Of a stretch of DNA of 64,000 nt, positions 15,268-23,948 are shown piece after piece. This DNA is from Lachnospiraceae bacterium MC2017. Lineage in GTDB: Bacteria > Bacillota > Clostridia > Lachnospirales > Lachnospiraceae. The notes under the pieces are model-generated. The model saw only the letters and a list, made by a program, of their open reading frames with translations, did no database searches and was not told the origin of the DNA. Position 1 is the stretch's first letter. Every line of letters begins with the position of its first letter. The stretch is from NCBI GenBank assembly GCA_000701625.1, contig JNJK01000011.1, forward strand, positions 62,001-126,000. The letters run 5' to 3'. The position numbers and the translations under genes are program-made.

Positions 15268-16473
15268 TCACCGGTTGAATTCCGGAATAACTTTAATACT
15301 TCTCTCCAGGATCCCTGTCATCTTTGCGATCACGATCCCATAGTTTGTAAACGGAACCTCCTGATCCATCGCGCTTCGCATGCGATATCTCATATCACGC
15401 TCAGTATTCATGCAGCCTCCGCAATGTATAACTGCTGTATAAGGACTTAAATCCTCCGGAAAATCCCTGCCGGATGAAGTTTCTATTTTTATATCTTTTC
15501 CGCTATATTTCCGAAGCCACTGCGGTATCTTTACTGTTCCTATGTCTCCGCACTGCCTGTGATGCGTACATCCTTCAGCCATAAGTATCGTATCACCATC
15601 TTTTAAATGGTCAAGTTTTTGTACTGCTTCAACGGAGTTTATGAGTGTTCCCTTGTATCTCGCCATAAGTATGGAAAACGAAGTCAGAGGAACATCATCA
15701 GGAACAACACTGCTTACATATGAAAATGCCTGACTGTCCGTTATGACGATCGATGGATTTTCACCAAGTCTTGCAAGTGTATCCTTGAGTTCTGTATCTC
15801 TCGTAACAACTGCCATTGCTCCTATATCCAGAGCACTCCTTATCGCCATCTGCTGCGGCATGATCAGGCGCCCCTTTGGCGCAGCCTTATCTATTGGAAC
15901 TACCAGTACCACGGTATCACCAGGATTTACTATCCCATCAAGAAGCGTCCTTGAATCATCCTTGTCTTTTGCCAGACTTCCGAGTTTCTCTTTTAGTTCT
16001 TCTATTCCCTGTCCTGTCTTGGAACTCACAGACAAAATTTTGTCCGTTTCAATTTGGTCAGCCGTATCTATAATATCATCTTCCCTAAGATCTGCCTTAT
16101 TCCAGACAAGGATATATGGTATCTCATGCTTCTTAAACATCAAAAGAAGCTGTCGGTCTTCTTCTCTCATACCTGCCGCAGCATCAACTACAAGCACAGC
16201 GATATCCGTATTATTTATGACCTGCTTCGTTCTCTTAACTCTAAGTTCGCCAAGCTCACCTTCATCATCAAAGCCAGGTGTATCTATTATCACTACGGGG
16301 CCAAGAGGCAATAATTCCATTGCCTTTGTGACAGGATCAGTTGTCGTTCCCTTGACGTCCGACACCACCGCCAGATCCTGCCCTGTTACTCTATTGACCA
16401 GACTTGATTTTCCTGCATTTCTGCATCCAAAAAAGCTGATGTGGAGCCTGTTTGCAGATGCCACCGCATTCAT
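15268..16473 (-). CDS. hydF: [FeFe]-hydrogenase maturation GTPase HydF
   Basis: HydF is the GTPase scaffold on which the diiron subcluster is assembled and handed to HydA. From the ATG at 16473 it has 401 residues. The P-loop is GCRNAGKSS (about 16-24), the switch motif is DTPGFDD and the G4 motif is WNKADL. The C-terminal cluster ligands are in EGCTHHRQCGD and HCGGCMNTERD, the HydF signature. A frame extending 25 codons further upstream is not conserved and runs through an intrinsic terminator; GGAGAAT precedes the ATG chosen, though closely. It is the first gene of hydF-hydG-pyruvate-kinase-like. Confidence 0.95.
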   Translation of the reverse strand: MNAVASANRLHISFFGCRNAGKSSLVNRVTGQDLAVVSDVKGTTTDPVTKAMELLPLGPVVIIDTPGFDDEGELGELRVKRTKQVINNTDIAVLVVDAAAGMREEDRQLLLMFKKHEIPYILVWNKADLREDDIIDTADQIETDKILSVSSKTGQGIEELKEKLGSLAKDKDDSRTLLDGIVNPGDTVVLVVPIDKAAPKGRLIMPQQMAIRSALDIGAMAVVTRDTELKDTLARLGENPSIVITDSQAFSYVSSVVPDDVPLTSFSILMARYKGTLINSVEAVQKLDHLKDGDTILMAEGCTHHRQCGDIGTVKIPQWLRKYSGKDIKIETSSGRDFPEDLSPYTAVIHCGGCMNTERDMRYRMRSAMDQEVPFTNYGIVIAKMTGILERSIKVIPEFNR

Positions 16474-16509
16474 ATTCTCCTGAAAACTCAATATTTTTCC
16501 TCCATAAGG

Positions 16510-16543
16510 AAAAAAGCCTGAGGATACACTTCTCCCCGGCTTT
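16510..16543 (-). terminator. Intrinsic terminator in the hydF leader
   Basis: On the minus strand GCCGGGGA pairs with TCCTC..GGC (one bulged A and one G-U pair) around GAAGTGTA and is followed by six T residues. It stands about 35 bases before the hydF start codon, so it would act as an attenuator of the hyd operon or end a separate leader RNA. Confidence 0.65.
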
Positions 16544-16740
16544 ATCACAAATCTCGACTATAATGCTAAAAAAACCACAACTCTTGTTTACGTATAGTCA
16601 TACTCTGTAAAAACCGATAGTCACCACTATTGAATATAGTCTTATTGATAAATATCGTCAATGCAGAGCTTTGATATAAATTTACGAAACCCAAGCTGCA
16701 ATAAACATTATACTTGTAAAAGGTCACTTTGACCCAAGTA
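16544..16740 (-). promoter_or_regulatory. hydF upstream region with palindrome and -10 box
   Basis: Reading the minus strand, a perfect 13-base palindrome GGTCAAAGTGACC (16722-16734) is followed shortly by TATAAT. About 150 A+T-rich bases with potential pairing (CTCTG with CAGAG) separate this from the hydF terminator. I do not recognise a known riboswitch or a Rex/FNR site. Confidence 0.35.
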
Positions 16741-16780
16741 GGGACTGGGTTACAGGCTAATGAACCTGTAACCCAGTCCC
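16741..16780. repeat. REP-like palindrome, family 1 copy A
   Basis: GGGACTGGGTTACAGG and CCTGTAACCCAGTCCC form a perfect 16-base stem around an 8-base loop. It stands 14 bases past the feruloyl esterase stop codon. Related copies lie at 22571-22625, 27661-27677 and 38938-38981. Confidence 0.8.
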
Positions 16781-16794
16781 CATGGTCTACTTTA

Positions 16795-17550
16795 TTAACC
16801 TCTGATTTTTTCCAAAAATTCCTTCTCTGCTGCGCATACCTGATCCAAATGATTGTCATAACAATGAGTGTCTCCCGGAATCGTGATAAGCGAACAGTTA
16901 TCATATAGTCCGGACACGACCTCAGAATCATGAAACGGTACCAGCTCATCTGCATCTCCATGGATAATGAGTACCGGACCATGATAGCGCCGGATCTCAT
17001 CCTCGGGATGGATGGTCTGCATGACACGTAAATAATTACCGGAAATAGTGAGATCCTTATCTGCCCAGTAAAGTTCCTCCGGAATTGCATCCGCATCAAA
17101 TGGTATCCCGAGAAAGTCACCTTTTCTCGCCCCCTCCGTTAGAACAACAGCCGGAGACAAAGGGATGATCGCGTCAAAATATTCAGGACGCATACCCGCG
17201 ATCAGTATCGTAAGAAGCCCACCCTGTGAATGACCCATAAGGACCAGCTTTGTCACGAACGGAAGCTCATGAGCATATTTCACGACCGTAAGTGCATTAG
17301 ACACCCATTTATAAATTGTATGATCCTTAAACTCGCCATCGCTGCCCCCATGTCCGTATAACTCAACACGAAGAGTCGCATATCCGACTGAAAGTGCAGC
17401 CTCCTGCACCGCCATAATGTGGGTTTCCTCCATGTGACCGGTGATCCCGTGAAACACTACCACCAGCGGACAGCGATCAACGTTTTCAGGCATATCCAGC
17501 TTCGCATGAAGCCGGACACCGTCATCGGTGATATAGAATTCTTTCATCAT
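16795..17550 (-). CDS. Alpha/beta hydrolase, Est1E-like cinnamoyl/feruloyl esterase
   Basis: The enzyme probably cleaves ester-linked ferulic or p-coumaric acid from plant arabinoxylan fragments. The 251-residue protein closely follows the Butyrivibrio Est1E and Lactobacillus LJ0536 pattern: oxyanion motif HGITGH, the TLRVELYGHGGSDG strand-turn, nucleophile Ser108 in GHSQGG, the inserted cap with LSPAVVLTEGARKGDFLG, the acid in GDADELVPF and the His in GDTHCYD. It has no signal peptide, so it acts inside the cell. It is the last gene of an operon with a ribose-type ABC transporter, 21 bases after the ATPase gene, which implies that its substrate is imported. Confidence 0.88.
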   Translation of the reverse strand: MMKEFYITDDGVRLHAKLDMPENVDRCPLVVVFHGITGHMEETHIMAVQEAALSVGYATLRVELYGHGGSDGEFKDHTIYKWVSNALTVVKYAHELPFVTKLVLMGHSQGGLLTILIAGMRPEYFDAIIPLSPAVVLTEGARKGDFLGIPFDADAIPEELYWADKDLTISGNYLRVMQTIHPEDEIRRYHGPVLIIHGDADELVPFHDSEVVSGLYDNCSLITIPGDTHCYDNHLDQVCAAEKEFLEKIRG

Positions 17551-17571
17551 TTTTTCCTTAATATGACAATT

Positions 17572-19083
17572 TTATGCTTGAATCTTTACATTCGAAGCGT
17601 ATTGCATAATAACATCCTGAGACAGATGTCCATCGTTGATAAGTTCTCCTGTTACTGATCCTTCATGCATCACAAGTACTCGATCCGCGATCTGCATTAC
17701 CTCTGCGATTTCTGAAGATATACAGATTACTGATATTCCCTGCTTCGACAGGTCATCTATGATCTTATAAATTTCCTGTTTTGCTCCTACATCTATCCCG
17801 TTTGTGGGTTCGTCAAGGATCAGGATCTTTGGCAGACACATCAGGCAACGCCCCAAAATGACCTTCTGCTGATTTCCTCCGGAAAGATGTTTCATCAGCT
17901 GCTCCACTGACGGTGTTTTGACATTCAGGCTGTTGATCTGATGCTCAACCTCTTTTGCAGCATCATTTGTCCGGATAATACCAAACCTTGTAAATCTGGA
18001 AAGAGCGCTGATCCAGGTATTGTCTTCCACAGACATCTGTGGAAGTATACCCTTTATTTTCCGTCCTTCCGGCACAAGCGCCAATCCTTCTTTTGTCATT
18101 TTGCAGGCCTTTACCCCGGTAATGTTCCTTCCTTCGATCGTCACTTTTCCCGATGTAGCCTTGCGGCATCCAAAGATCGTCTCCACCAGCTCCGTTCTTC
18201 CCGCTCCAACCAATCCGGTAATGACCAGCACCTCTGAAGGGTAGAGCTTGAAGCTGACGCCTTTGACAATGTTTTTGTACCAAAGCTTCTCCACTTCGAG
18301 GATCGGCTCATCCTGATAGGCCGCACGGCAGCTATGAAGTTTTTCCACCTTATATTCCCTGCCGACCATGGTAGATAGTATTTGATCCACAGATACTTCA
18401 TCGGACATAAAATTCCCGACTACGCAGCCATCCCGAAGTACCGTGATCCGCTGGGCGATTTCAAATACCTCATCCATACGGTGTGAAATGTAAATAATCG
18501 CAACACCCTGATCCCTCAGTTCACGAATGAGGTCCAAAAGAATCTTTGTCTCATTTTGTGTCAGACACGCACTCGGTTCATCCATTATCAAAAGCTTTGC
18601 ATCAAGAGAAAGGGCTCTTGCTATCTCCACCATCTGCTGTTGAGATACGCTCAGTTCTTTCACTTTTGTTTCCGCCAGTCCCTCATCCAGTCCGACACGC
18701 CTTAAATACTTCACCGTATCTTCCTTAAGCTTCCGATAGTCAATAGTGTGAAAAGAGGTTTTGGCGAGTCTGCCCATGTAAACATTCTCCATGACACTCA
18801 GATCCGCCGCCAGTGAGAGTTCCTGATGGATCATGGCAATCCCAAGGCTCTTGGGCTCTCTGGTGTTCTGAAAACTTACCTCCTTACCCTGCCATATCAT
18901 TGTCCCACCGGTTTGTTGATAAACACCGGAGAGGATATTCATCAGTGTGGATTTTCCTGCGCCGTTTTCTCCCACGAGCGCATGGACCTCCCCGGAGTAT
19001 ATTTGAAATTCAACATCTTTTAATGCCTGAACCCCGGAAAATGACTTTGAGATATTCCGGACTTCCATTAAGAGGTCTTTCAT
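17572..19083 (-). CDS. Ribose/galactose-type sugar ABC transporter ATP-binding protein
   Basis: This is a tandem-domain ATPase of the RbsA/MglA class, about 503 residues from the ATG at 19083. The first domain has Walker A GENGAGKST, signature LSVSQQQMVEIARAL and Walker B LLIMDEPSA. The second has the degenerate P-loop GLVGAGRTE and the signature HLSGGNQQKVILGR with LILDEPTNGID. The start chosen has GGAGG 8 bases upstream; earlier in-frame codons lie inside the preceding binding-protein gene. It energises the permease encoded two genes upstream. Confidence 0.93.
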   Translation of the reverse strand: MKDLLMEVRNISKSFSGVQALKDVEFQIYSGEVHALVGENGAGKSTLMNILSGVYQQTGGTMIWQGKEVSFQNTREPKSLGIAMIHQELSLAADLSVMENVYMGRLAKTSFHTIDYRKLKEDTVKYLRRVGLDEGLAETKVKELSVSQQQMVEIARALSLDAKLLIMDEPSACLTQNETKILLDLIRELRDQGVAIIYISHRMDEVFEIAQRITVLRDGCVVGNFMSDEVSVDQILSTMVGREYKVEKLHSCRAAYQDEPILEVEKLWYKNIVKGVSFKLYPSEVLVITGLVGAGRTELVETIFGCRKATSGKVTIEGRNITGVKACKMTKEGLALVPEGRKIKGILPQMSVEDNTWISALSRFTRFGIIRTNDAAKEVEHQINSLNVKTPSVEQLMKHLSGGNQQKVILGRCLMCLPKILILDEPTNGIDVGAKQEIYKIIDDLSKQGISVICISSEIAEVMQIADRVLVMHEGSVTGELINDGHLSQDVIMQYASNVKIQA

Positions 19084-19099
19084 CGACTGCCTCCATGTT

Positions 19100-20170
19100 T
19101 TACTTAGGCTCTCCATACATTTCCACTGCTGTTTCCGGTGTGACAACTATGTTATCAACTGCAAAGTGATCGCCATACTCTGTGCCGCTTACTATGTGAT
19201 TATAGAGCATTGTTGTCGCATCCCATGCCATACCCTGAGGATCCTGGGAGATAGCTGCAACAATTTCGCCGCTGTAAACGTATTCCATATTTTCCGGTGT
19301 GTGGTCATATCCGACAACACCAACTTTTCCGGTCAGCCCCTTTTCCTGGATAGCCTGTGCCGCACCATAAGTACCGCCTGCTGTCACATAAACGACCTTC
19401 AGATCCGGATTTGCTGTTAAAAAGTCCATTGTCTGGGAATACGCTGTTGTTGCAGCATCCTTATTCTCCACTGTTCCCACAACTTCGATTTCCGGGCAGT
19501 GCTCTTTAAGATAATCCAGAGCTCCATTCATACGGTCTTCATGCTGTACCGCACCAAATGTACCGGTTATTACTGCGATCTGACCCTTACCACCGGTAAA
19601 TTTCTCAATTTCCTGACCTGCTACCTGTCCTGCAGAATAGGCATCCTGTCCCACCATACAGAAACGCTTGCCCGGGTTATTTCCTTCTGCAACATAGGTG
19701 ATGACGGGGATTCCCGCATCAACCGCTTTATTGATAACTTCATCCGTCCCGTCGAAGATCGCATTGACAGCAATGCCGTCATATTCCATCGTTATCGCGT
19801 TTTCAATACCGGCCACAACATAGTCACTCGTCAATTCTTCACCCATGTTGATATAGTCTACTGTAGCGTTGTGATCGCCCATATAATCGGCAACCGCATC
19901 ATAACCTTCCTTGATCTGAAGGAAAAACGGATTGGTCTGGAAGGAAAGGAATGCGATTCTTAAAGGCTTTTCCGAATCCTTTTCCACTGTAAAGTGACCA
20001 TAAGGAATACTCGTCTCTTCTGCCGTAGTACTTTCCGATTTGGAATCCGCCTGAGCTGCTTCTCCGGTAGCCGCAGATGCTGCTGTTCCTGTGGGTGCCG
20101 TAGAAGCACAGCCTGCCAAAGCTACAACTGTGATCAATGCGATTGCTGTGGATGCTAACCTCTTTTTCAT
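19100..20170 (-). CDS. Sugar-binding lipoprotein of ribose-type ABC transporter
   Basis: The 356-residue protein begins with a lipoprotein signal peptide ending LAGCAS, so it is anchored on the outer face of the membrane. After a Ser/Thr/Ala-rich linker comes a periplasmic-binding-protein type I fold (RbsB class): LRIAFLSFQTNPFF, GIAVNAIFDGTDEVINKAVDAGIPV, DAYSAGQVAGQEI and GVVGYDHTPENMEYV. The sugar is not evident. An AGGAGG-type site precedes the ATG. It lies between permease and ATPase genes, with short gaps, in one operon. Confidence 0.92.
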   Translation of the reverse strand: MKKRLASTAIALITVVALAGCASTAPTGTAASAATGEAAQADSKSESTTAEETSIPYGHFTVEKDSEKPLRIAFLSFQTNPFFLQIKEGYDAVADYMGDHNATVDYINMGEELTSDYVVAGIENAITMEYDGIAVNAIFDGTDEVINKAVDAGIPVITYVAEGNNPGKRFCMVGQDAYSAGQVAGQEIEKFTGGKGQIAVITGTFGAVQHEDRMNGALDYLKEHCPEIEVVGTVENKDAATTAYSQTMDFLTANPDLKVVYVTAGGTYGAAQAIQEKGLTGKVGVVGYDHTPENMEYVYSGEIVAAISQDPQGMAWDATTMLYNHIVSGTEYGDHFAVDNIVVTPETAVEMYGEPK

Positions 20171-20219
20171 GTGTTTTCCTCCTATTTTTTATGTGTTATT
20201 TTTACCCACTTAATGTTTT

Positions 20220-21155
20220 TTATTTCTCTGCGCGAAGCCGCTTGATGCTGTCCATAAAGACGGCTGCGATGATCACTACACCCAAAACAATTACCTGCCA
20301 GTATGCTGAGATCTTTAACAGAACGAAGGCATTTTTCAAAACACCCATGATCGCGGCACCGATCAAAACGCCAACTATCGTTCCCTCTCCGCCGGCCATA
20401 CTCGTCCCACCTATTACAACTGCAGCGATAGCATCGAGCTCATATCCTGATCCCGCAGTCGGATCCGCCGCCTTCAAAGTTCCAAAGGAGATGATCCCGC
20501 AAAGACCTACCAGCAATCCGGAAATGCAGAATGCCTTGGTCTTCACCACCTCCGCATCCACACCGGAAAATTTGGCTGCCGTAAAATTACTTCCAACAGC
20601 AAAGATATTCCGTCCAAGCTGAGTTCTCTTCACGAACCATGCAAAGATAACTATGACCACCAACATAATGATCGAACATATCGGCATCTTTCCGACGTAC
20701 CCGCTGCCCAGAACCGCAATCGGGTTATTTACCATGATCGTGATACCTCCGGTCAGAAGGAGCGACACTCCACGGCAGATATTCTGAATGCCGAGAGTTG
20801 CTATAAATGAATTGATACCAAACCTTGTGACAAGCACACCGGAAACACCGGAAACCAGGGTTGCGAACATCAGGGTCAGGATAAATATCAGTGGAACCGG
20901 AAGACCGGCCTTGGCCATAAGCGCCACAAGTACACCGGAAAGTCCCATAAGATACCCGATGGAAAGATCTATCTCTCCGGTGATAATGATAAGTGCCTCC
21001 CCCACCGCCAGGATCGCGTAAACCGCAATCTGCCGTAATACATTAAAAATATTGTCCGCTTTCAGAAAATACGGTGTTAAGATACTGACAACAAGACATC
21101 CTGCCATCAATACCAGGAAAATAGGCAGTTCTTTGATTTTAAGCGACTTTTTCAA
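20220..21155 (-). CDS. Ribose-type sugar ABC transporter permease
   Basis: This polytopic RbsC-class permease (BPD_transp_2) has about 311 residues and eight to ten hydrophobic segments. The family motifs include EIDLSIGYLMGLSGVL, the cytoplasmic coupling region, and ELDAIAAVVIGGTSMAGGEGT. I take the TTG at 21155 as the start because GGAGGG lies at the right distance before it and the preceding frame is not conserved. It is the first gene of the operon permease, binding protein, ATPase, feruloyl esterase. A promoter and palindromic operator lie about 140-185 bases upstream. Confidence 0.9.
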   Translation of the reverse strand: MKKSLKIKELPIFLVLMAGCLVVSILTPYFLKADNIFNVLRQIAVYAILAVGEALIIITGEIDLSIGYLMGLSGVLVALMAKAGLPVPLIFILTLMFATLVSGVSGVLVTRFGINSFIATLGIQNICRGVSLLLTGGITIMVNNPIAVLGSGYVGKMPICSIIMLVVIVIFAWFVKRTQLGRNIFAVGSNFTAAKFSGVDAEVVKTKAFCISGLLVGLCGIISFGTLKAADPTAGSGYELDAIAAVVIGGTSMAGGEGTIVGVLIGAAIMGVLKNAFVLLKISAYWQVIVLGVVIIAAVFMDSIKRLRAEK

Positions 21156-21289
21156 AATGATTCCCTCCGTTTTTTCCTCGGTGCATCTTTCATCCGGGCT
21201 AGAACAAAGAATCCGACTTTGCCGGATTCTCCGCACAAGTGCGGGAGCTGTATGCTCTTCTTATCCCGTTATGAATGTTACATGATTAA

Positions 21290-21339
21290 TGAGCACGTGC
21301 TCATAGTGCAAACATAGCACCAATTCTCGGAACAATCAA
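21290..21339 (-). promoter_or_regulatory. Promoter and LacI-type operator of the transporter-esterase operon
   Basis: On the minus strand TTGATT (21334-21339) and TATGTT (21311-21316) are 17 bases apart. A perfect 14-base palindrome, TGAGCACGTGCTCA (21290-21303), begins 7 bases further on and would cover the transcription start. This is the usual layout for repression by a LacI-family protein. Confidence 0.75.
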
Positions 21340-21432
21340 GCGTAATTTTTATATTTTGCATATTTTTGCGAGGTTTATACAATATTTTTTGTACGGTTTT
21401 GTAGGTTGTTCACATACTACCCTGTCAATTTT

Positions 21433-21475
21433 TGAACACGTGCTTTATTTTGATTGACACAGCCGCCTCACTATG
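21433..21475 (+). promoter_or_regulatory. Second operator and promoter of the LacI-family gene
   Basis: TGAACACGTGCTTT (21433-21446) matches the first operator at 11 of 14 positions. A consensus TTGACA -35 box follows at 21453-21458, with GATAGT or TAGTTT as a weak -10 box 16-17 bases later. The regulator may therefore control its own gene. The remaining parts of the 384-base divergent gap show nothing else. Confidence 0.6.
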
Positions 21476-21538
21476 ATAGTTTTAAACAAATATATGACAT
21501 TTTACATTTTGGATTTTATCCTGATTTAAGGAGACTAA

Positions 21539-22561
21539 ATGGTTACCCAGAGCAAAATAGCTGAATTAGCCGGTGTTTCACGTTCCACTGTAGAGCGGGT
21601 GCTAAATAACCGTGGAGGTGTCAACGACGCTACCAAAGACAAGGTTTTGGAAATCGCAAAGCTTTTGGACTATCATCCCAACAGAGCAGGACAAACCCTT
21701 GTGATCAGGCAGAAAAAGCTTACCATCGGCTGTATCCTGATCGAATCGGATAATCTGTTTTACGCTGAATTAAATAAAGGCATAGAGGAGAAAGCTTTTG
21801 AATTTCAAACCTACGGGCTGACTGTTTTGGTGAGAAAGGTTCCCTTTACAGCTGCTGACCAGATCCGTGAAATAGATTCTCTTTTAAGTGAAAATATAAA
21901 TGCCCTTGTGATCCAGCCAATAGTAAATGAACCCATCACGGAAAAACTCAAAGCTTTGGAAGCTCAGGGTTTCCCCGTTGTCACAATGAATACCGATATT
22001 CCCGATCATAATTCACAATTCTGTTATGTCGGTAATGATTTCCACCTGTGCGGTATGACAGCCGCAAATATCATGCTGCTGGTAACCGGCGGAAAATGTA
22101 ACGTAGGTGTAGTGACCGGTTTTTCCAACGCCAAGTCCCATTATGACCGTATTGAGGGATTTAAGGATTTTATTAAGAATTATCCTGACATGAAAGTTAT
22201 TGATACAGTAGAAAACCAGGATGACGATCTGGAATCCTATTATGTTACGAAGACCATGCTGGAAAAGCATCCAGAGATAGACGCCCTGTTTCTTGTTGCA
22301 GGCGGAGTCCACGGGGCAGGAAAAGCAATTAAATCTTTTAAGAACAGAAATATCCGAACGATTTCCTTCGATGATATGCCGGAGACAAAGAATCTCGTCA
22401 GGGATGGAACCATCCTGGCTACAATTTGTCAGCAGCCCATACGCCAGGGAAAAATGGCGCTTTCCGTTCTTTTTGATTATTTTGTAGAAGGAAAAAAGCC
22501 TGAAAACAACCGTATTTATACAGATATTCAGATAAAAGTCAGGGCAAATATCGATCAGTAA
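21539..22561 (+). CDS. LacI-family transcriptional regulator
   Basis: Residues 1-55 are the LacI helix-turn-helix (SKIAELAGVSRSTVERVLNNRGGVNDATKDKV and a YHPNRAGQTLV hinge). The rest is a periplasmic-binding-protein-like sugar-binding domain of the RbsB type. It is 340 residues long. The ATG at 21539 has AAGGAG 6 bases in front. It is divergent from the transporter-esterase operon and palindromes typical of its family lie before both promoters, so it probably represses both and is released by the imported sugar. The ligand is unknown; sequence of the sensor domain resembles that of the cognate binding protein's fold class. Confidence 0.93.
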   Translation: MVTQSKIAELAGVSRSTVERVLNNRGGVNDATKDKVLEIAKLLDYHPNRAGQTLVIRQKKLTIGCILIESDNLFYAELNKGIEEKAFEFQTYGLTVLVRKVPFTAADQIREIDSLLSENINALVIQPIVNEPITEKLKALEAQGFPVVTMNTDIPDHNSQFCYVGNDFHLCGMTAANIMLLVTGGKCNVGVVTGFSNAKSHYDRIEGFKDFIKNYPDMKVIDTVENQDDDLESYYVTKTMLEKHPEIDALFLVAGGVHGAGKAIKSFKNRNIRTISFDDMPETKNLVRDGTILATICQQPIRQGKMALSVLFDYFVEGKKPENNRIYTDIQIKVRANIDQ

Positions 22562-22570
22562 GGAAAAATG

Positions 22571-22625
22571 GACCACGGGGACGGGGTTACAGGTCCATGA
22601 ACCTGTAACCCCGTCATCTTGGACC
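22571..22625. repeat. REP-like palindrome, family 1 copy B
   Basis: GACGGGGTTACAGGT (22580-22594) and ACCTGTAACCCCGTC (22601-22615) form a perfect 15-base stem with a 6-base loop, flanked by GGACC-type ends on both sides. It fills the gap between two converging genes and may act as their terminator or be a mobile REP sequence. Confidence 0.85.
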
Positions 22626-22628
22626 AAA

Positions 22629-23198
22629 CTATACACCACGACCTGCTATAAAATCCTCTGTTAGATTCATGACCTCATGAATAGTATTGATATCCACGCT
22701 GACATTTCCTGTCTCCAAAGAATGATTACACCCAGGATACGAAAACAGTTTTATTCCATACGCCTCAGCCTTTGCCTTGATCACATTCACATCAGACCAG
22801 GGATCTGCATCTCCGATAAATGCCACAACATTATCAGCAGTATAAGAAAATGTAGCTTCAACCGGCGTATACCATACCTGTTTTGCATTGATTTCATGTT
22901 CAGATGCACACCACTTTGACAAAGCAACAGTTCCGATGCTTTTTCCTATAAAAAGAACATCATCATACTCAGTAAATTCTACATCTTTCAATTGTTCTTC
23001 TGTCTGAGCATAAGCAAGTTCCGCAGCCATTTTCATCATAGCCGCATTACCTTTTATTTTCTGAGGCATATCATGATATTCAATATTTATTACGTCGTAC
23101 CCTGCACCCTTCACAAGTTTCGTCGCATAGTACAACAACGGCTTATCCTTGTGATAACCGATTCCCGGGAATATAACGGCCAGTTTCTTCTTACTCAT
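22629..23198 (-). CDS. Small alpha/beta-hydrolase-fold protein
   Basis: From the ATG at 23198 the protein has 189 residues. It shows an alpha/beta-hydrolase-like order: AVIFPGIGYHKDKPLLYY near the N-terminus, a nucleophile-elbow-like FIGKSIGTVAL at about residue 85, GDADPWSD before the acid position and a final histidine in YPGCNHSLE. Substrate is unknown. The start codon overlaps the stop of the small upstream gene (ATGA), so translation is probably coupled. It has no signal peptide. Confidence 0.75.
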   Translation of the reverse strand: MSKKKLAVIFPGIGYHKDKPLLYYATKLVKGAGYDVINIEYHDMPQKIKGNAAMMKMAAELAYAQTEEQLKDVEFTEYDDVLFIGKSIGTVALSKWCASEHEINAKQVWYTPVEATFSYTADNVVAFIGDADPWSDVNVIKAKAEAYGIKLFSYPGCNHSLETGNVSVDINTIHEVMNLTEDFIAGRGV

Positions 23199-23395
23199 TT
23201 CTTTAATTGCCTTTCTATATCCACTTTTTCTTCCACAGACAGATCTGAAAGGTAAATACAATATTCATTAGGATAGCCGCCAACAAACCTCATGTGCTCC
23301 ATTCCAATCTGATTCGGGCTTGTTATCCATAACACAGGTTCACCGTAATAATCTTCAACATATTTTAATCTTTCGTTTTTGTAAATAACATCCAT
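23195..23395 (-). CDS. Small 66-residue protein, unrecognised
   Basis: The protein is hydrophilic, with a first half of strand-like residues (VLWITSPNQIGMEHMRFVGG) and an acidic helical end. The frame is supported by its ATGA overlap with the next gene and by 19-base spacing from the glutaredoxin-like gene upstream. Its ribosome binding site is weak (AGG five bases away, GGGAG further up). I see no known domain. Confidence 0.55.
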   Translation of the reverse strand: MDVIYKNERLKYVEDYYGEPVLWITSPNQIGMEHMRFVGGYPNEYCIYLSDLSVEEKVDIERQLKK

Positions 23396-23414
23396 ATACC
23401 TAAAGGCTCCCTAC

Positions 23415-23723
23415 TCAACATCCCTCTCCGTCAATAGAACATACCTGTCCTGCTTTGACAACACTAAATCCCTTATCAGAAAGATATTTTTCCCATTCCA
23501 AAACAAATTCGTTCTCATCAGTAATAAGTACCGGAATTCCTATCTTTCCAGTTCCTTTTATTGACTCAAACACAGTATTCAGATCCCTTATTTTAATAAA
23601 TGCCGCCATATCCTGCAGCGATCTACCTATATCGTGAAAATCATATTCTATTCCATTTGTATCAAAGCTTGCTTTGCAGTCCACACAATCATGACAATCA
23701 TCTCTTCCATAAATCTTGATCAT
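23415..23723 (-). CDS. Glutaredoxin-like protein
   Basis: The 102-residue thioredoxin-fold protein starts with a beta-strand and a cysteine-rich active site, YGRDDCHDCVDCKASF, giving two overlapping C-x2-C motifs where glutaredoxins have one. The cis-proline is in IGIPVLI. It may reduce disulfides or bind metal. It heads a three-gene operon with the 66-residue protein and the alpha/beta-hydrolase. Confidence 0.85.
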   Translation of the reverse strand: MIKIYGRDDCHDCVDCKASFDTNGIEYDFHDIGRSLQDMAAFIKIRDLNTVFESIKGTGKIGIPVLITDENEFVLEWEKYLSDKGFSVVKAGQVCSIDGEGC

Positions 23724-23948
23724 TATTCCTGCTCCTTTCCGACCTTAAATCTACATATACTCTGTTTCACAATGCCTATAGGACAAAATGTGCATCAGCT
23801 TCTCATAATACAATACCATAATAACGAGTACACTTTGCGTTTTTCTGCTTTCCTAGTACTCTCCCAAATCTAAACTATAAAACCATTTCTCACAAAGTTC
23901 GATAAATAAGTGAAACTGTTATTAAGAAACGTTTATGAGGGGGGTACA

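Noticed and set aside
15743-16483. Plus-strand frame of 246 codons opposite hydF
   Set aside because: Serine-rich antisense shadow of a clearly coding GTPase gene.
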